Assembly: GCA_028282395.1 (NCBI GenBank)
Contig: JANQHY010000172.1
Coordinates: 1-6,473 of the forward strand
Direction: 5' to 3'
Length of the DNA stretch: 6,473 bases
Source: Gammaproteobacteria bacterium
GTDB lineage: Bacteria > Pseudomonadota > Gammaproteobacteria > UBA12402
Shown here in pieces: positions 5,983-6,473 of this stretch; within the stretch, counting starts at the first letter, position 1; every line of letters starts with the position of its first letter. The notes beneath the pieces were generated by a model. It was not told the DNA's origin and searched no databases. It worked only from the letters and a program-made list of their open reading frames with translations. The translations under genes were made by a program, and so were the position numbers.

Positions 5983-6007
5983 TTTATGTTAGTAAAACTT
6001 ACATAAA
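5983..6007. promoter_or_regulatory. LysR-type operator: 25-bp dyad with T-N11-A core
   Basis: TTTATGT (5983-5989) and ACATAAA (6001-6007) are perfect inverted arms. Inside them AGT (5991-5993) pairs with ACT (5997-5999). The only mismatches are the 5990/6000 pair and the central AAA. The core is T5989-N11-A6001, the LysR-family box. The centre (5995) is about 64 bp upstream of the predicted transporter start point, matching the usual recognition site near -65. It ends 4 bp before the LysR start codon. A second perfect palindrome, CTAACAT-TT-ATGTTAG (5977-5992), overlaps its left arm. Confidence 0.7.
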
Positions 6008-6011
6008 GGTG

Positions 6012-6473
6012 ATGTTAAAGCCACTACCACCACTGAAGACGCTGCCCGCCTTTATAGCAGTAGCGCATTACCTGAGCTTTAGCCAGGCAGCCCGCACTCT
6101 GCACGTTACCCATTCAGCGATTAGTCAAAGTATCAAATTATTAGAAACTTACCTCGGCCATCCCCTCTTTATCCGTCAAGGCACTAAAATTGCCCTTACC
6201 AGCGCAGGAGAGCGCTACTACAGCGAGATACGTAGCGCCATGACCATTATTCAACAGGCCACTCAGCAGCAGCTAGCGCGCCACTATGAGCGTCCTATCA
6301 CTATTAATGTGATGACCACCCTAGCAATGCGCTGGATTATTCCTCGGTTAGGTGATTTTCAGGCATTATATCCTACTATCGATCTGCGCATTGCCACATT
6401 AGGTCGCCAAGTTGATCTCATTGCCAATGACATTGATCTATCCATTGAATATGGCCATGCTGATCAATGGCCT
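6012..6473 (+). CDS. LysR-family transcriptional regulator, GcvA-like, 5' part only
   Basis: The window contains the first 154 residues of a protein that is usually about 300 long; the right edge cuts it. Residues 5-65 form the winged helix-turn-helix DNA-binding domain: LPPLKTLPAFIAVAHYLSFS, then QAARTLHVTHSAISQSIKLLE and LGHPLFIRQG. A linker helix follows to about 92, then the start of the effector-binding domain (ITINVMTTLAMRWIIPRL and DLIANDIDLSIEYGHADQWP). The motifs LPPL at the N-terminus, RWIIPRL and DLSIEYG are typical of the GcvA-like subgroup. The ATG at 6012 is chosen because it starts just before the conserved LPPL. An AAAGGTG stretch precedes it at short spacing, and an in-frame GTG at 6009 is an alternative. 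It diverges from the EamA transporter with an operator between them, so it probably controls that operon and itself. The effector is unknown; despite the subgroup, nothing here suggests glycine cleavage. Confidence 0.92.
   Translation, partial: MLKPLPPLKTLPAFIAVAHYLSFSQAARTLHVTHSAISQSIKLLETYLGHPLFIRQGTKIALTSAGERYYSEIRSAMTIIQQATQQQLARHYERPITINVMTTLAMRWIIPRLGDFQALYPTIDLRIATLGRQVDLIANDIDLSIEYGHADQWP

Noticed and set aside
5986..6006. Six-codon ATG-to-TAA frame just before the LysR start, possible leader peptide
   Set aside because: It coincides with the dyad arms, has no ribosome site and no attenuator structure after it; the operator explains the sequence better.

Overview
The window holds seven genes at high coding density. 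Two point rightward at the edges and five point leftward in between. AT-leaning codon use, frequent CTA leucine codons, Shine-Dalgarno starts, sigma70-type promoters and a GcvA-like LysR protein suggest a proteobacterium, probably a gammaproteobacterium. Nothing in the sequence lets me name a genus. No IS element, tRNA, rRNA, CRISPR array or phage gene was seen, and no gene-free stretch exceeds 120 bases.

Left block (1-4336), envelope glycosylation. The left edge carries the C-terminal part of a polyprenyl-phosphate glycosyltransferase (DPM1/GtrB type) fused to a GtrA membrane domain, on the + strand. Converging on it from the right is a three-gene minus-strand operon: an alpha/beta hydrolase followed by two tandem GT39 (ArnT/PMT-like) membrane glycosyltransferases. 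The two GT39 genes are clearly paralogous and overlap by 38 nt. In related systems a GtrB-type enzyme makes an undecaprenyl-phosphate sugar, GtrA moves it across the inner membrane, and a GT-C enzyme of the GT39 type transfers it to lipid A, O-antigen or protein. This locus contains all three parts, with two terminal transferases and a hydrolase of unknown role. The operon has a good sigma70 promoter (TTGTCA-17-TAGAAT) overlapped by an inverted repeat.

Right block (4384-6473), a LysR-controlled transporter and hydrolase. A minus-strand pair encodes an EamA/DMT-family transporter followed 19 nt later by an isochorismatase-fold hydrolase. The hydrolase has alanine where the nucleophilic cysteine normally sits. 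A LysR-type regulator, cut by the right edge, diverges from the transporter. The 109-bp intergenic region has a strong transporter promoter (TTTACA-17-TATCAT). A near-perfect 25-bp dyad with a T-N11-A core is centred about 64 bp upstream of its predicted start point, the classic LysR recognition position. This is the best-supported regulatory inference in the window.

The most interesting points are the compact LysR operator, the Cys-less isochorismatase-like enzyme under its probable control, and the GT39 pair, in which both members lack acidic residues common in the family. I see no evidence for a wholly new class of system. The hydrolase plus two GT39 genes facing a GtrB-GtrA fusion is a plausible, possibly uncharacterised, surface-modification locus.
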